DNA of 64,000 bases from Anaeropeptidivorans aminofermentans (GTDB taxonomy: Bacteria; Bacillota; Clostridia; Lachnospirales; UBA5962): positions 3,534,001-3,598,000 of the forward strand of contig NZ_OW711693.1 of NCBI RefSeq assembly GCF_940670685.1, given 5' to 3'. Positions 17,262 through 25,460 of the stretch are shown one piece after another (within the stretch, counting starts at the first letter, position 1; every line of letters begins with the position of its first letter). Below the pieces are notes generated by a model. It was not told where the DNA came from and made no database searches. It saw only the letters and a program-made list of their open reading frames with translations. The position numbers were made by a program, and so were the translations under genes.

Positions 17262-19541
17262 ATGAAAACAATTTCAACCTTGGAGTTTTTTAATTTTAAA
17301 AGAAGAAGGCTTGCCATATCAAATAATTACGCCATTATTCTGGTTATAACAGGTTCCATAGAAATAGAGCATAATAATACCATCTACCATCTTTCGGAAG
17401 ACGATATTTTTGTGCTTAATCCTTATGACGAAACCGCCTTTTTCTCTTTGGAATACAATATTGTTTTAATGCTTATCATAGACCGGAACAAAATAGAAGA
17501 GATGGTTGAAGAAAGCTGGGCGCTTAAATATATTTCAGATATATCGAGCGTTTCCGAAGAACGCCGCCTTATCCATATACGAAAAGAAATACTCAATATC
17601 ATAAGAGCCTTTTATGAAAAAAGAAATTATTATGAAATGTATGTCAACCAAATTACATTAGGCCTTATCAATTATCTGTCGGATAAGTTTGCAGACGATT
17701 CCGTATCTAAAGATATTATCCAGGGCAAAATAGAGGATAAAAGAATAACGGATATTTTAAACTATATCAATAAAAATTATTTTAAGGACCTTTCTTTAAA
17801 CGATATCTCCAAAGAGCATTATATTTCTTTGCCTCATTTGTCCCGTATCTTTAAAAAACAGGTAGGCCTTACATTTACAGACTATTTAAACGAAGTAAGG
17901 CTTAAAAACATCATGACGGAACTCCCCCGCTCCGATGAATCCATACTGAAGATCGTTTTATCTCATGGGTTTTCAAACCTTAAATCCTTCTACAATGTTT
18001 ACAACAAGCATTACGATACCCCGCCTTCAGCTTACAGGCAAAACAGCACCCCTTTGCATAAAAAATCCACGGAAGAAAACGATTTTCAGATACTCGCCAT
18101 AGATAAGGCCATAAATCAGCTGAGCAAAAAGCTTGTTTTATCCACAGGCCAGATAATAAATCCCCAGACAACAAAATATTTATCCCTTAACATCGGCACA
18201 AGCAGAAACTCAGGGCTTTCCATAGCAAAAAAAATAATAAAGGCGGGCTATGGCAATATCCAGATAACATCTACCATTAAAGAAGAAATTGAGGAGCTTA
18301 ACGAAAGAATCGGCTTTGACTACATACTTTTCGCTCTTAACGCGGAAAAATTGGAAAGCCCTAATTTAAAATCCAAAAGAAAGCTTGACCTTTTTCTCTG
18401 GCTTGATTTTGTTCTGGCCCAGAGGCTTATCCCCATATTCAGGCTGGAATTTAAACCAAAAGAAAGCAGAAACTTCATAAACTTCTTCATAGAATGCAGC
18501 AACCGCTACGGAAACCGCCAGATGGAAAACTGGCATATACTCTTTGAATTTGCTTCGTCAAAGGATAACGAAACAGACTGTATGCTTAATGAATATTTCA
18601 TCATGTATAAAAGGCTTAAATTCCTTAACCCCTATATAAAATTAGGCATAGACAGCATATCCTCTCTTAATGAAGGCGGTACCCGTATCTTCAGCTATAT
18701 TTACAATAATCTGGTACGCCTTTGCTGTGAACCTGATTTTGTAACCTATTCCGCCATTTATTCGGAAATGAACGATATAAGGGAAAAAGATGAAAACTTT
18801 TATCAGGAAATAAACCGCTATCCCAAAAAGGTGCTTGAAAGGCTGAATTTTCTTTTACGCTCCTTGACGGAAAAAGAGCCTGAAATATTTCTTGACGAGT
18901 GGAATACTTTATCCAGCAGCAATGAAGTAGTCGCAGGCACTTTCTACAGGACGGCCTTGATTACAAAAAGTATATTGGACCTTTCCGATAAAGTATCCGC
19001 CATAAGCTTCTGGCTAAGCGCCGGCATTGAAAACGTGGGCAAGGATTCTCTCTGCCTCTATCTTTATGGGCTGCTTAAAAAGCCCGTATTCTTTCTTTTG
19101 GAGCTTATAAATAAAATAGGCGACGAAATACTTTTATATGATAACGATATCCTTCTTTCTAAAAACAACGACGAATACCAGCTTTTGCTTATGAACCCTT
19201 GTTATATAGACCCCAGCTATTCCATCGATAAATACATCATAGACAATAACAGAATAAGTCTTTCCATAGTCCTCAGAGGCTTTGAAAAGGAAAACAGGGA
19301 ATATGCCATAAAAAAATATACCCTCGACAAAGACCATGGGGGCATTTATAATGAGCAGCTTAAATTGGGAAGCATTGAAGAATTCGATAATGAATTCCAG
19401 TCTTATCTGGAAAGAATCGTTACGCCTAAAATAGAAATAATAAAAGAAGAAATAAATTATGAATTCACTGTAAACACAAATCTAACGATAAACGCCATTG
19501 AAATATATAATTTCAAAAAGCTGAATACCATTTTTATGTAA
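17262..19541 (+). CDS. AraC family regulator with C-terminal GH39-like barrel
   Basis: The 759-residue protein has an N-terminal cupin-like sensor (about 20-90), an AraC double helix-turn-helix in the middle (about 165-265; LNDISKEHYISLPHLSRIFK, then SHGFSNLKSFYNVYNKHY) and a long C-terminal domain like GH39 beta-xylosidase barrels. The GH39 nucleophile region is present (FLDEWNT, Glu546). The acid/base region reads WHILFEFASS where active enzymes have a WNEP motif, so it is probably a sugar sensor rather than an enzyme. RBS GGGAGG. Similar regulators control sugar uptake or hydrolase genes; its target is not obvious here. Confidence 0.88.
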   Translation: MKTISTLEFFNFKRRRLAISNNYAIILVITGSIEIEHNNTIYHLSEDDIFVLNPYDETAFFSLEYNIVLMLIIDRNKIEEMVEESWALKYISDISSVSEERRLIHIRKEILNIIRAFYEKRNYYEMYVNQITLGLINYLSDKFADDSVSKDIIQGKIEDKRITDILNYINKNYFKDLSLNDISKEHYISLPHLSRIFKKQVGLTFTDYLNEVRLKNIMTELPRSDESILKIVLSHGFSNLKSFYNVYNKHYDTPPSAYRQNSTPLHKKSTEENDFQILAIDKAINQLSKKLVLSTGQIINPQTTKYLSLNIGTSRNSGLSIAKKIIKAGYGNIQITSTIKEEIEELNERIGFDYILFALNAEKLESPNLKSKRKLDLFLWLDFVLAQRLIPIFRLEFKPKESRNFINFFIECSNRYGNRQMENWHILFEFASSKDNETDCMLNEYFIMYKRLKFLNPYIKLGIDSISSLNEGGTRIFSYIYNNLVRLCCEPDFVTYSAIYSEMNDIREKDENFYQEINRYPKKVLERLNFLLRSLTEKEPEIFLDEWNTLSSSNEVVAGTFYRTALITKSILDLSDKVSAISFWLSAGIENVGKDSLCLYLYGLLKKPVFFLLELINKIGDEILLYDNDILLSKNNDEYQLLLMNPCYIDPSYSIDKYIIDNNRISLSIVLRGFEKENREYAIKKYTLDKDHGGIYNEQLKLGSIEEFDNEFQSYLERIVTPKIEIIKEEINYEFTVNTNLTINAIEIYNFKKLNTIFM

Positions 19542-19601
19542 ATAAAATATACGTCAGTGTTGTATTTCATAATGTACCTTAGATTAATTCAATAAAATAC
19601 A

Positions 19602-19626
19602 AAGACAGCCCTAAGGGCTGTTTTTA
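19602..19626 (+). terminator. Terminator after the AraC-GH39 gene
   Basis: CAGCCCTAAGGGCTG hairpin followed by TTTTTATT, 61 bp after the stop codon. Confidence 0.85.
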
Positions 19627-19690
19627 TTGTAAAAAGCCGCCGGAATGACATTTAGAACTTATCCCTGCGGCTTTATTTTAAGCTGTTATA

Positions 19691-19906
19691 TATAGTGAAA
19701 CAGTTTAATTGCAGTAACAAAATCGTATATTTTATCCTTAGTGAACCTGAAAACACTTAAAAAATGTTTTCAGGCGAACGTCCCCTTATAGTCAACAAAT
19801 ATCTTTTCAGCTTTATTGACTATAAATGGCTTAATGTAAACGTTTCTACTATATTAAACCATTTATGAAAAATAGATTTTTGACCGCCTTAAAGCTATTT
19901 TACTAT
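19691..19906. mobile_element. Long MITE-like element, family A1 (216 bp)
   Basis: Ends TATAGTGAAACAG and AGCTATTTTACTAT. The inside carries GAACCTGAAAACACTT and TTTTCAGGCGAACGTCCCC, the inverse of the central block in the copy at 3754, plus the A1 TTATGAAAAATAGATTTTTG block. Confidence 0.75.
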
Positions 19907-20004
19907 GCTTATTGAATTTTAAAATATGCTTTTTAGCTAATAAGTTTCCCTCAATACTTATAGTAAATGCACTTTATGTTTTCAGGTTCATCTATTATAA
20001 AGGC

Positions 20005-20976
20005 TTAAAGCCCGAATGTCTTTCTGAATGCGCTTGGGGTTATGCCGTGGATATCCTTAAACGCAGCGGCGAACTTAGCAGGGTTTTCATATCCGCATCG
20101 GGCAGCAATATTCTTTATATTAAGCTCGTCGTTTGCAAGCATCTGCATAGCCCTTTTCATTACTGCCTCTCTAATATAAGCATATAAGGTCATATTATAG
20201 AGGCTTTTAAACGCTATCCGCAGCTTGCTTTCGCTCATTTCGGCCAGGCAGCAAAACTCTTCCGTAGACGGAGGGTCAAGAGGGTTTTTATCGATTCTTT
20301 CTTTCACACGATAAAGTTTCATTTCATCGTTCCATGTTACATAATGGCGCCGTACCCGCTTATGCTTTTCCCTCTCCATATTATGGGCAAAAAGGCTTAT
20401 AAGCTCTATTGCCTTGCAAAGATAAGCGGGAACAGGCAGGCGGTTTCCCCGCACCCCCCAGCGTATCTGTTCCATTACCAGCATAACGTTGGGGCTATCT
20501 ACATGGCCGGGCTTCCATTTTTTTGCGTCACTTACCCGAATAGGATAAGAAAACTTATTAGCCTTCAGAAAATTTTCAATACAGGAGTCAAAAATAAGCA
20601 CGCTTGTAAAGCAGGCATGGGTTTGTGCAGGAATCACCATGCGAAGAGGCTTTCCGTCACTTATTATAAGCTGGGTAAAAGGCATAAGCTCTTTAGCCGG
20701 TTTACCCCTTTGAGTAAATGTAATTTTACCGCAATCGACGCAGAAAATCCAAAGATAAGGCTGCCCCGTATGAATGGTATAGTCTAGTTTTTTATCGGTA
20801 GTAAACCATGCGCTTGCGGCAAACAGGCCGTCGGTAGGGTTCATTTCTGAAATCCACCCGTTTTTCCATGTGCCCGGCAAAGCATAGCTTGAATAACAGC
20901 CGTGGCGGCTTATTGAAAAACCGAAGTTTTCCGCCCATGCACCCCAGCCCAGCCTGTATTCGTCGGTATAGCTCAA
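20005..20976 (-). CDS. AraC family regulator, PchR/YbtA-like
   Basis: The 323-residue protein has a C-terminal AraC domain (about 220-320; STEEFCCLAEMSESKLRIAF and AARCGYENPAKFAAAFKDIH, ending GITPSAFRKTF) preceded by a cupin-like ligand domain. The LRIAFKSLYNMTLYAYIRE pattern is that of siderophore-responsive PchR/YbtA regulators. The start is TTG at 20976, supported by AAGGAGG 7 nt upstream. It is divergent from the siderophore-type ABC operon that begins at 21537, so it most likely activates that operon when the iron chelate is present. Confidence 0.85.
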   Translation of the reverse strand: MSYTDEYRLGWGAWAENFGFSISRHGCYSSYALPGTWKNGWISEMNPTDGLFAASAWFTTDKKLDYTIHTGQPYLWIFCVDCGKITFTQRGKPAKELMPFTQLIISDGKPLRMVIPAQTHACFTSVLIFDSCIENFLKANKFSYPIRVSDAKKWKPGHVDSPNVMLVMEQIRWGVRGNRLPVPAYLCKAIELISLFAHNMEREKHKRVRRHYVTWNDEMKLYRVKERIDKNPLDPPSTEEFCCLAEMSESKLRIAFKSLYNMTLYAYIREAVMKRAMQMLANDELNIKNIAARCGYENPAKFAAAFKDIHGITPSAFRKTFGL

Positions 20977-21375
20977 AAATAACCCTCCTTGAATTTACTT
21001 TTATAAGTTTAAGTATATCACCATAAATCAATGAACTTCAACTAGGGCTTGTTCCTACTATATAAGCGTGCAGACAAAAGAGAGCATATTTAGCCAAAAG
21101 GCGGTGCATACTGGAAGATGTCTGCTAAGAGGTACTGATAAAGTATGGCGTAATAATGCACTTTTAGATACCTGCTTAGATTTGTGGGAATACCCTCTAA
21201 TATATAATCCAAAATGTGATATTAATAATCCTAAAATATACGGCTAAAACACAAAAATTCTAATTCGATCCCTTTATATAGGCTATTTTTAAGCATACAT
21301 AATAATATCTGAGTTCCTGCTATAACCCTGCGGCACAGATTGACAGCAAAAGTAAAGCATGGTAGGATAATGCAC
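20977..21375. other. Non-coding divergent intergenic region
   Basis: AT-rich with no supported gene. It should contain the promoter of the minus-strand AraC gene. Confidence 0.4.
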
Positions 21376-21395
21376 AGGTTAGCTCAGCCTAACTT
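21376..21395. promoter_or_regulatory. Candidate metal-regulator operator (DtxR-like palindrome)
   Basis: AGGTTAGCTCAGCCTAACTT has half-sites AGGTTAG and CCTAACTT, resembling DtxR/IdeR boxes (TTAGGTTAGSCTAACCTAA) but with wider spacing. It lies between the AraC gene and the ABC operon. It could equally be the AraC site. Confidence 0.35.
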
Positions 21396-21421
21396 ATTTC
21401 GGCAGCGCGCGCCGAAATTTT
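21396..21421 (+). terminator. GC-rich hairpin upstream of the ABC operon
   Basis: ATTTCGGC and GCCGAAAT pair around AGCGCGC, followed by TTTTA. It may be an attenuator or a terminator in the leader of the uptake operon. Confidence 0.45.
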
Positions 21422-21427
21422 ACTATA

Positions 21428-21509
21428 TATAGCATTGTCAATTTGCTTTCTCTTATTTTATGGCTTCTAAAGCTAAATGCCTGGGCGGCATAAAAGCAAA
21501 TTGATTATA
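21428..21509. repeat. Inverted-repeat element, family B, copy 2 (82 bp)
   Basis: TATAGCATTGTCAATTTGCT at the left and AAAAGCAAATTGATTATA at the right; the ends are inverted repeats. It lies in the leader of the siderophore uptake operon, 28 bp before the binding-protein start. Confidence 0.6.
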
Positions 21510-21536
21510 CAATATCAATATCAAGGAGACATGATA

Positions 21537-22557
21537 ATGAAAAAGCTTGCTAAATTTCTCATACCGGCCATTTTATGTATGGCCATGCCCTTAATAGTCT
21601 CAGGCTGTCAAAATAAAAACTCCGCCTCTTCGGAAACGCCGGCTCAGGCCTCCGAAGCGCCCTCAACTGAACCCACTCCAAAAGAAAAAGCCCTCTCTGA
21701 AAGCGAAGAAGCACCGGCTGCCCGCACCGTAACTACCGTTATGGGCGATGTGGAAGTACCGTCAAACCCTCAGAGGGTGGTTGTAAACTGGTATGCAGGC
21801 GATGTTTTTGCTCTTGATTTAAATGTTGTAGGCTATTATTGCTGGGCGCAGGAATCCATGCCCTTTTATGATAAGATGATGGCTACCACAGCAATTGAAA
21901 ACTGGGAGCCGGAAGAAGTTATGGCTTTAGAGCCCGACCTTATCGTTACATATAAAGAAGAAGATTTTGATAAATTTAAAAGCATTGCTCCCGTTATCGT
22001 CGTAAGGGGAAGCGATATGAACTCCCTCGAAAGAGTTCAGTTCCTTGGCAAAGCAACGGGAACGGAAGATAAAGCCGAAGAAGTTCTCAACGTTTTTGAA
22101 ACAAAGCTTGAAGATGCAAAAAAATTATTAAGCGGTGAACAATTTTCAGGAAAAACCTTTACAATCAATGAAGACTGGGGTTCAACAGGCTCCTGGGCAG
22201 GCATTGCCTTTGAAAGATCCTCAAGGGGCGGAACCCTTGTTTTTTAAATACCTTGGAATGAAGCTTCCCGAAAAGATAGAAGCACTTATCGACCAGTCCG
22301 GTGACAGGGATTACGCTCTTTTAAGCTACGAAGTTGCCCATGAGTATTTCGGCGACTATATCATATGGTTTGACCAGGAGGGCAGCGAATCTGAATATAA
22401 AAAGACTGAAATCTGGAACAGCATCCCTGCCGTAACCAATGAAAATATTATAACTATACCCGGCGAAAAGCTTGGCATGTTCTATTTTTCGGATATATTA
22501 AGCTTAACGGCGGAAATCGACTATATTGTAGACGCTATTAATCACTTGGCAAAATAA
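21537..22557 (+). pseudogene. Siderophore ABC substrate-binding lipoprotein, frameshifted
   Basis: The gene encodes a lipoprotein of the iron-chelate binding family: signal peptide KKLAKFLIPAILCMAMPL, lipobox LIVSGC, an Ala/Glu/Pro linker, then PQRVVVNWYAGDVFALDLN and GKATGTEDKAEEVL typical of FepB/FhuD-like proteins. The frame is open to a stop at 22245-22247 and continues in another frame from there to 22557 (KYLGMKLPEKIEALI...DYIVDAINHLAK). The break falls in a run of six T at 22240-22245; five T would restore one frame of about 340 codons. Start ATG 21537 is 8 nt from AAGGAG. It may be a real lesion, polymerase slippage or a sequencing error. Confidence 0.85.
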
Positions 22558-22576
22558 ACCGAAAGGAAACTGAACT

Positions 22577-23599
22577 ATGGAGCAATCCCCAGCAAAGTCT
22601 CGCGGCGCGGCGCGTTTCACCTTGTATATGCTTCTGGGAGTGGTATTTCTCTTGCTGATGGCGGCCGCGTCGATTAGTTTCGGCGCCGCCGATATGCGGT
22701 TATCTACGGCATGGGGAGCAGTTTTTAATTTTAACCCCTCTTTAACAGAGCATCAGATTATCCAGTCTCTTCGCTTTCCCCGCACTGCGGCGGATATTAT
22801 CGTCGGATGCAGCCTTGCAATGTGCGGTGCATTAATGCAGGGCACGACGAGAAATCCCCTTGCGGATTCCGGCCTTATGGGCATAAGCAGCGGCGCAACC
22901 TTTGCCATAGCCCTGGCAATGGCATTTTTGCCTGAACGGACCTATGGCCAGACTATGCTTTTCGCATGTATGGGCGCAGCAATAACCACTGGAATGACTT
23001 ATTTTATAGCATCCTTAGGAAAACGCGGAATGACGCCTCAGCGTCTTGTTCTGGGCGGTATTTCCGTTTCCATGCTTTTTGGTGCTTTCAGCCAGTATAT
23101 CTCAATTAAATATAAATTAGGCCAGGCCCTTGCTTATTGGACGGCAGGCGGAACCGCCGGAGCAAAATGGAGCGAATTGGCCGTTTCCGCACCTTTTTTT
23201 GTTGCGGCTGTTTTGGCTGCCGTTGCCCTTTCTCCGTCTGTTACCGTTATGAGCCTGGGAGAAGACGTTGCAACGGGGCTGGGGCTTAAAACCCGGTTTG
23301 TGAAAGGAATTTCCACTTTAATCGTCCTCATTCTTACAGGCCTCTCCGTTATCGTTGTAGGCCCCGTAAGCTTCGTGGGGCTTATTACACCCCATATTGT
23401 CCGCTATCTTGTAGGGGTTGACTACCGCTATATAATTCCTGCATCGGGGCTTTACGGCGCCCTTCTTACGGTATCGGCGGATCTTCTTGGAAGGCTTATA
23501 AACAAGCCTTATGAAACCCCCATAAGCGTTATTTTCGCCGTGGTAGGCGTTCCTTATTTCCTTTATCTTGCCCGTAAGCAAAGGAGGGAATTTGAATGA
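22577..23599 (+). CDS. FecCD-type iron-siderophore ABC permease (first)
   Basis: The 340-residue membrane protein of the BtuC/FecCD family has about 9-10 membrane helices and the signatures RFPRTAADIIVGCSLAMCGA, MQGTTRNPLADSGLMGISSG and GPVSFVGLITPHIVRYL, the cytoplasmic coupling region. It forms the import channel with the second permease. RBS GAAAGGA. It overlaps the second permease gene by 4 bp (ATGA). It lies directly after the frameshifted binding-protein gene. Confidence 0.93.
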   Translation: MEQSPAKSRGAARFTLYMLLGVVFLLLMAAASISFGAADMRLSTAWGAVFNFNPSLTEHQIIQSLRFPRTAADIIVGCSLAMCGALMQGTTRNPLADSGLMGISSGATFAIALAMAFLPERTYGQTMLFACMGAAITTGMTYFIASLGKRGMTPQRLVLGGISVSMLFGAFSQYISIKYKLGQALAYWTAGGTAGAKWSELAVSAPFFVAAVLAAVALSPSVTVMSLGEDVATGLGLKTRFVKGISTLIVLILTGLSVIVVGPVSFVGLITPHIVRYLVGVDYRYIIPASGLYGALLTVSADLLGRLINKPYETPISVIFAVVGVPYFLYLARKQRREFE

Positions 23600-24609
23600 A
23601 ACCCCAGCGTTTTATCATTAAAAGGGGCCTGTACGTAATTTTCATTTTGCTGCTGATTATGCTTGTAATCGCTATTATAAGCATGAATTCCGGTAAAATG
23701 AATCTTTCTCCCATGGAGGTTTTAAATGTTATCCTTGGGAAAGGAAATGAAAAGCAAAATTTAATCGTTTATGAGTTCCGGCTTCCCCGTATTGTTCTTT
23801 CCGTTCTTGTAGGCATCGGCATGGGGGCTTCCGGCTGTATTATGCAGAGCCTTCTGAGAAATGATATGGCAAGCCCCGGTACTTTAGGCATAAGCTCCGG
23901 CTCAGGGCTTTTTGTATTAATTTTCGTCGTGGCTTTTTCTGCTAAAGGCATATCCTCGGCGGTAGCGCTGCCGCTTTTGTCTTTTGTGGGCGGAATGACG
24001 GCGGCGGCCCTTATCTTTCTGCTTTCCTACAGGAAGGGAAAGGATATTTCCCCCACGGGGCTTATTTTAACAGGCGTTGCCCTTTCAAGCGGTTACGGGG
24101 CGTTAACTACCTTGCTTACCTTAAAGCTTGACCAGAACCAGATGGACTTTATGCAGAGATGGAGCGCGGGAAGCCTATGGGGAGACGAATGGCGCTATCT
24201 TATTATCCTTGTTCCCTGGACCCTGATTTTTACCGCCTATTCCATTTATAAGGCAAGGGTTCTTAATACGCTTACTCTTGGCAATCAGACGGCCACCGGT
24301 CTTGGGGTCGCGGTGAAAAAGGAATTTTTAGGCTTGTCGATTGCCGCTGTTGCTTTGTCTTCAGGAAGCGTTTCTCTCGGGGGGAATTTCTTCTTTATAG
24401 GCATGATTTCCCCCCATATGGCAAGAAAGCTTGTAGGGCCAAATCATAAGCTTTTGCTTCCCGCATCCTGTCTTACGGGAGCAATTATTGTACTGCTTGC
24501 GGATACCATAACCCGAACCATAAGCCTGGGTACAGACGTGCCTACAGGCATCATAATCACCGTACTCAGTACGCCGTATTTCCTGTATTTGCTTGCCAAG
24601 GCAAATTAA
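23596..24609 (+). CDS. FecCD-type iron-siderophore ABC permease (second)
   Basis: The 337-residue FecCD-family protein shows YEFRLPRIVLSVLVGIGMGA, MQSLLRNDMASPGTLGISSG and GNFFFIGMISPHMARKLVG. It pairs with the preceding permease to make a heterodimeric channel. The ATG overlaps the stop of the first permease, so translation is coupled. Confidence 0.93.
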   Translation: MKPQRFIIKRGLYVIFILLLIMLVIAIISMNSGKMNLSPMEVLNVILGKGNEKQNLIVYEFRLPRIVLSVLVGIGMGASGCIMQSLLRNDMASPGTLGISSGSGLFVLIFVVAFSAKGISSAVALPLLSFVGGMTAAALIFLLSYRKGKDISPTGLILTGVALSSGYGALTTLLTLKLDQNQMDFMQRWSAGSLWGDEWRYLIILVPWTLIFTAYSIYKARVLNTLTLGNQTATGLGVAVKKEFLGLSIAAVALSSGSVSLGGNFFFIGMISPHMARKLVGPNHKLLLPASCLTGAIIVLLADTITRTISLGTDVPTGIIITVLSTPYFLYLLAKAN

Positions 24610-24638
24610 GGCGCCGTAATCCAATCAGGGAGGTTTTT

Positions 24639-25460
24639 ATGAACAGTATTACAACAGAAAATTTAGATATTGCCTATGATGAGGAGCTTATTGTAAAGGC
24701 ATTGGACATGAGTATTCCGAAGGGAAAAATCACTTCCATCATAGGCCCCAACGGCTGCGGAAAATCTACGGTTCTAAAGGCCGTAGGCCGTATATTAAAG
24801 CCTAAAAATGGCTTTGTATATTTAAGCGGAGACGATATATGCAAACTTTCAACCAAGGATATAGCAAAGAAAATGGCTATCCTTCCTCAAACCCCTACGG
24901 CCCCCAGTGGTCTTACCGTAAGCGAGCTGGTGGCCTACGGCCGTTTTCCCCATCAAAAAGGCTTTGGAAAGCTTACCCCGGAGGATAAAAAAATAGTTCA
25001 ATGGGCCCTTTCAGTAACCAAGCTTGCGGACTTTACCCATCGCGAGGTGGATACCCTTTCAGGGGGCCAGAGGCAGAGGGTATGGATAGCGATGGCTTTA
25101 GCGCAGCAGACGGATTTGATTTTACTTGACGAACCTACAACTTATCTTGACCTTGCCCATCAGCTTGAAGTGCTGGAGCTTTTATATGATTTAAACCGCA
25201 GGCAGGGCTGTACCATAGCAATGGTATTGCATGATTTAAATCTTGCGGCAAGGTTTTCCGACTATATGATTGCAATCCGAAACGGAAATATCATTAAGCG
25301 GGGGAGCCCTGAGGAGGTTATAACACCGGAAGTTCTTAAAGAAGCTTTCTCCATTAATGCCGAAATCGTCAAGGTCCCCCGAACGGGAAGGCCCGTATGT
25401 GTTACGTACGACCTTCTGTTTTCCGATCAGCTCTCTGAAAAGGAGGATATTGCCGTATGA
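24639..25460 (+). CDS. Iron-siderophore ABC transporter ATPase (FepC-like)
   Basis: The 273-residue ATPase has Walker A GPNGCGKST (36-44), a Q-loop (ILPQTP), signature LSGGQRQR, Walker B LILLDEPTTYLDL and the switch His in VLHDLNLAARF. It powers import through the FecCD pair. RBS GGGAGG. It overlaps the next gene by 4 bp. Confidence 0.94.
   Translation: MNSITTENLDIAYDEELIVKALDMSIPKGKITSIIGPNGCGKSTVLKAVGRILKPKNGFVYLSGDDICKLSTKDIAKKMAILPQTPTAPSGLTVSELVAYGRFPHQKGFGKLTPEDKKIVQWALSVTKLADFTHREVDTLSGGQRQRVWIAMALAQQTDLILLDEPTTYLDLAHQLEVLELLYDLNRRQGCTIAMVLHDLNLAARFSDYMIAIRNGNIIKRGSPEEVITPEVLKEAFSINAEIVKVPRTGRPVCVTYDLLFSDQLSEKEDIAV

Noticed and set aside
22235-22250. Programmed ribosomal frameshifting in the binding-protein gene
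   Set aside because: The shift needed is +1, the T-run does not give a classic -1 slippery heptamer with a downstream structure, and siderophore-binding proteins are not known to need it. A mutation or read error is simpler, though slippage cannot be excluded.
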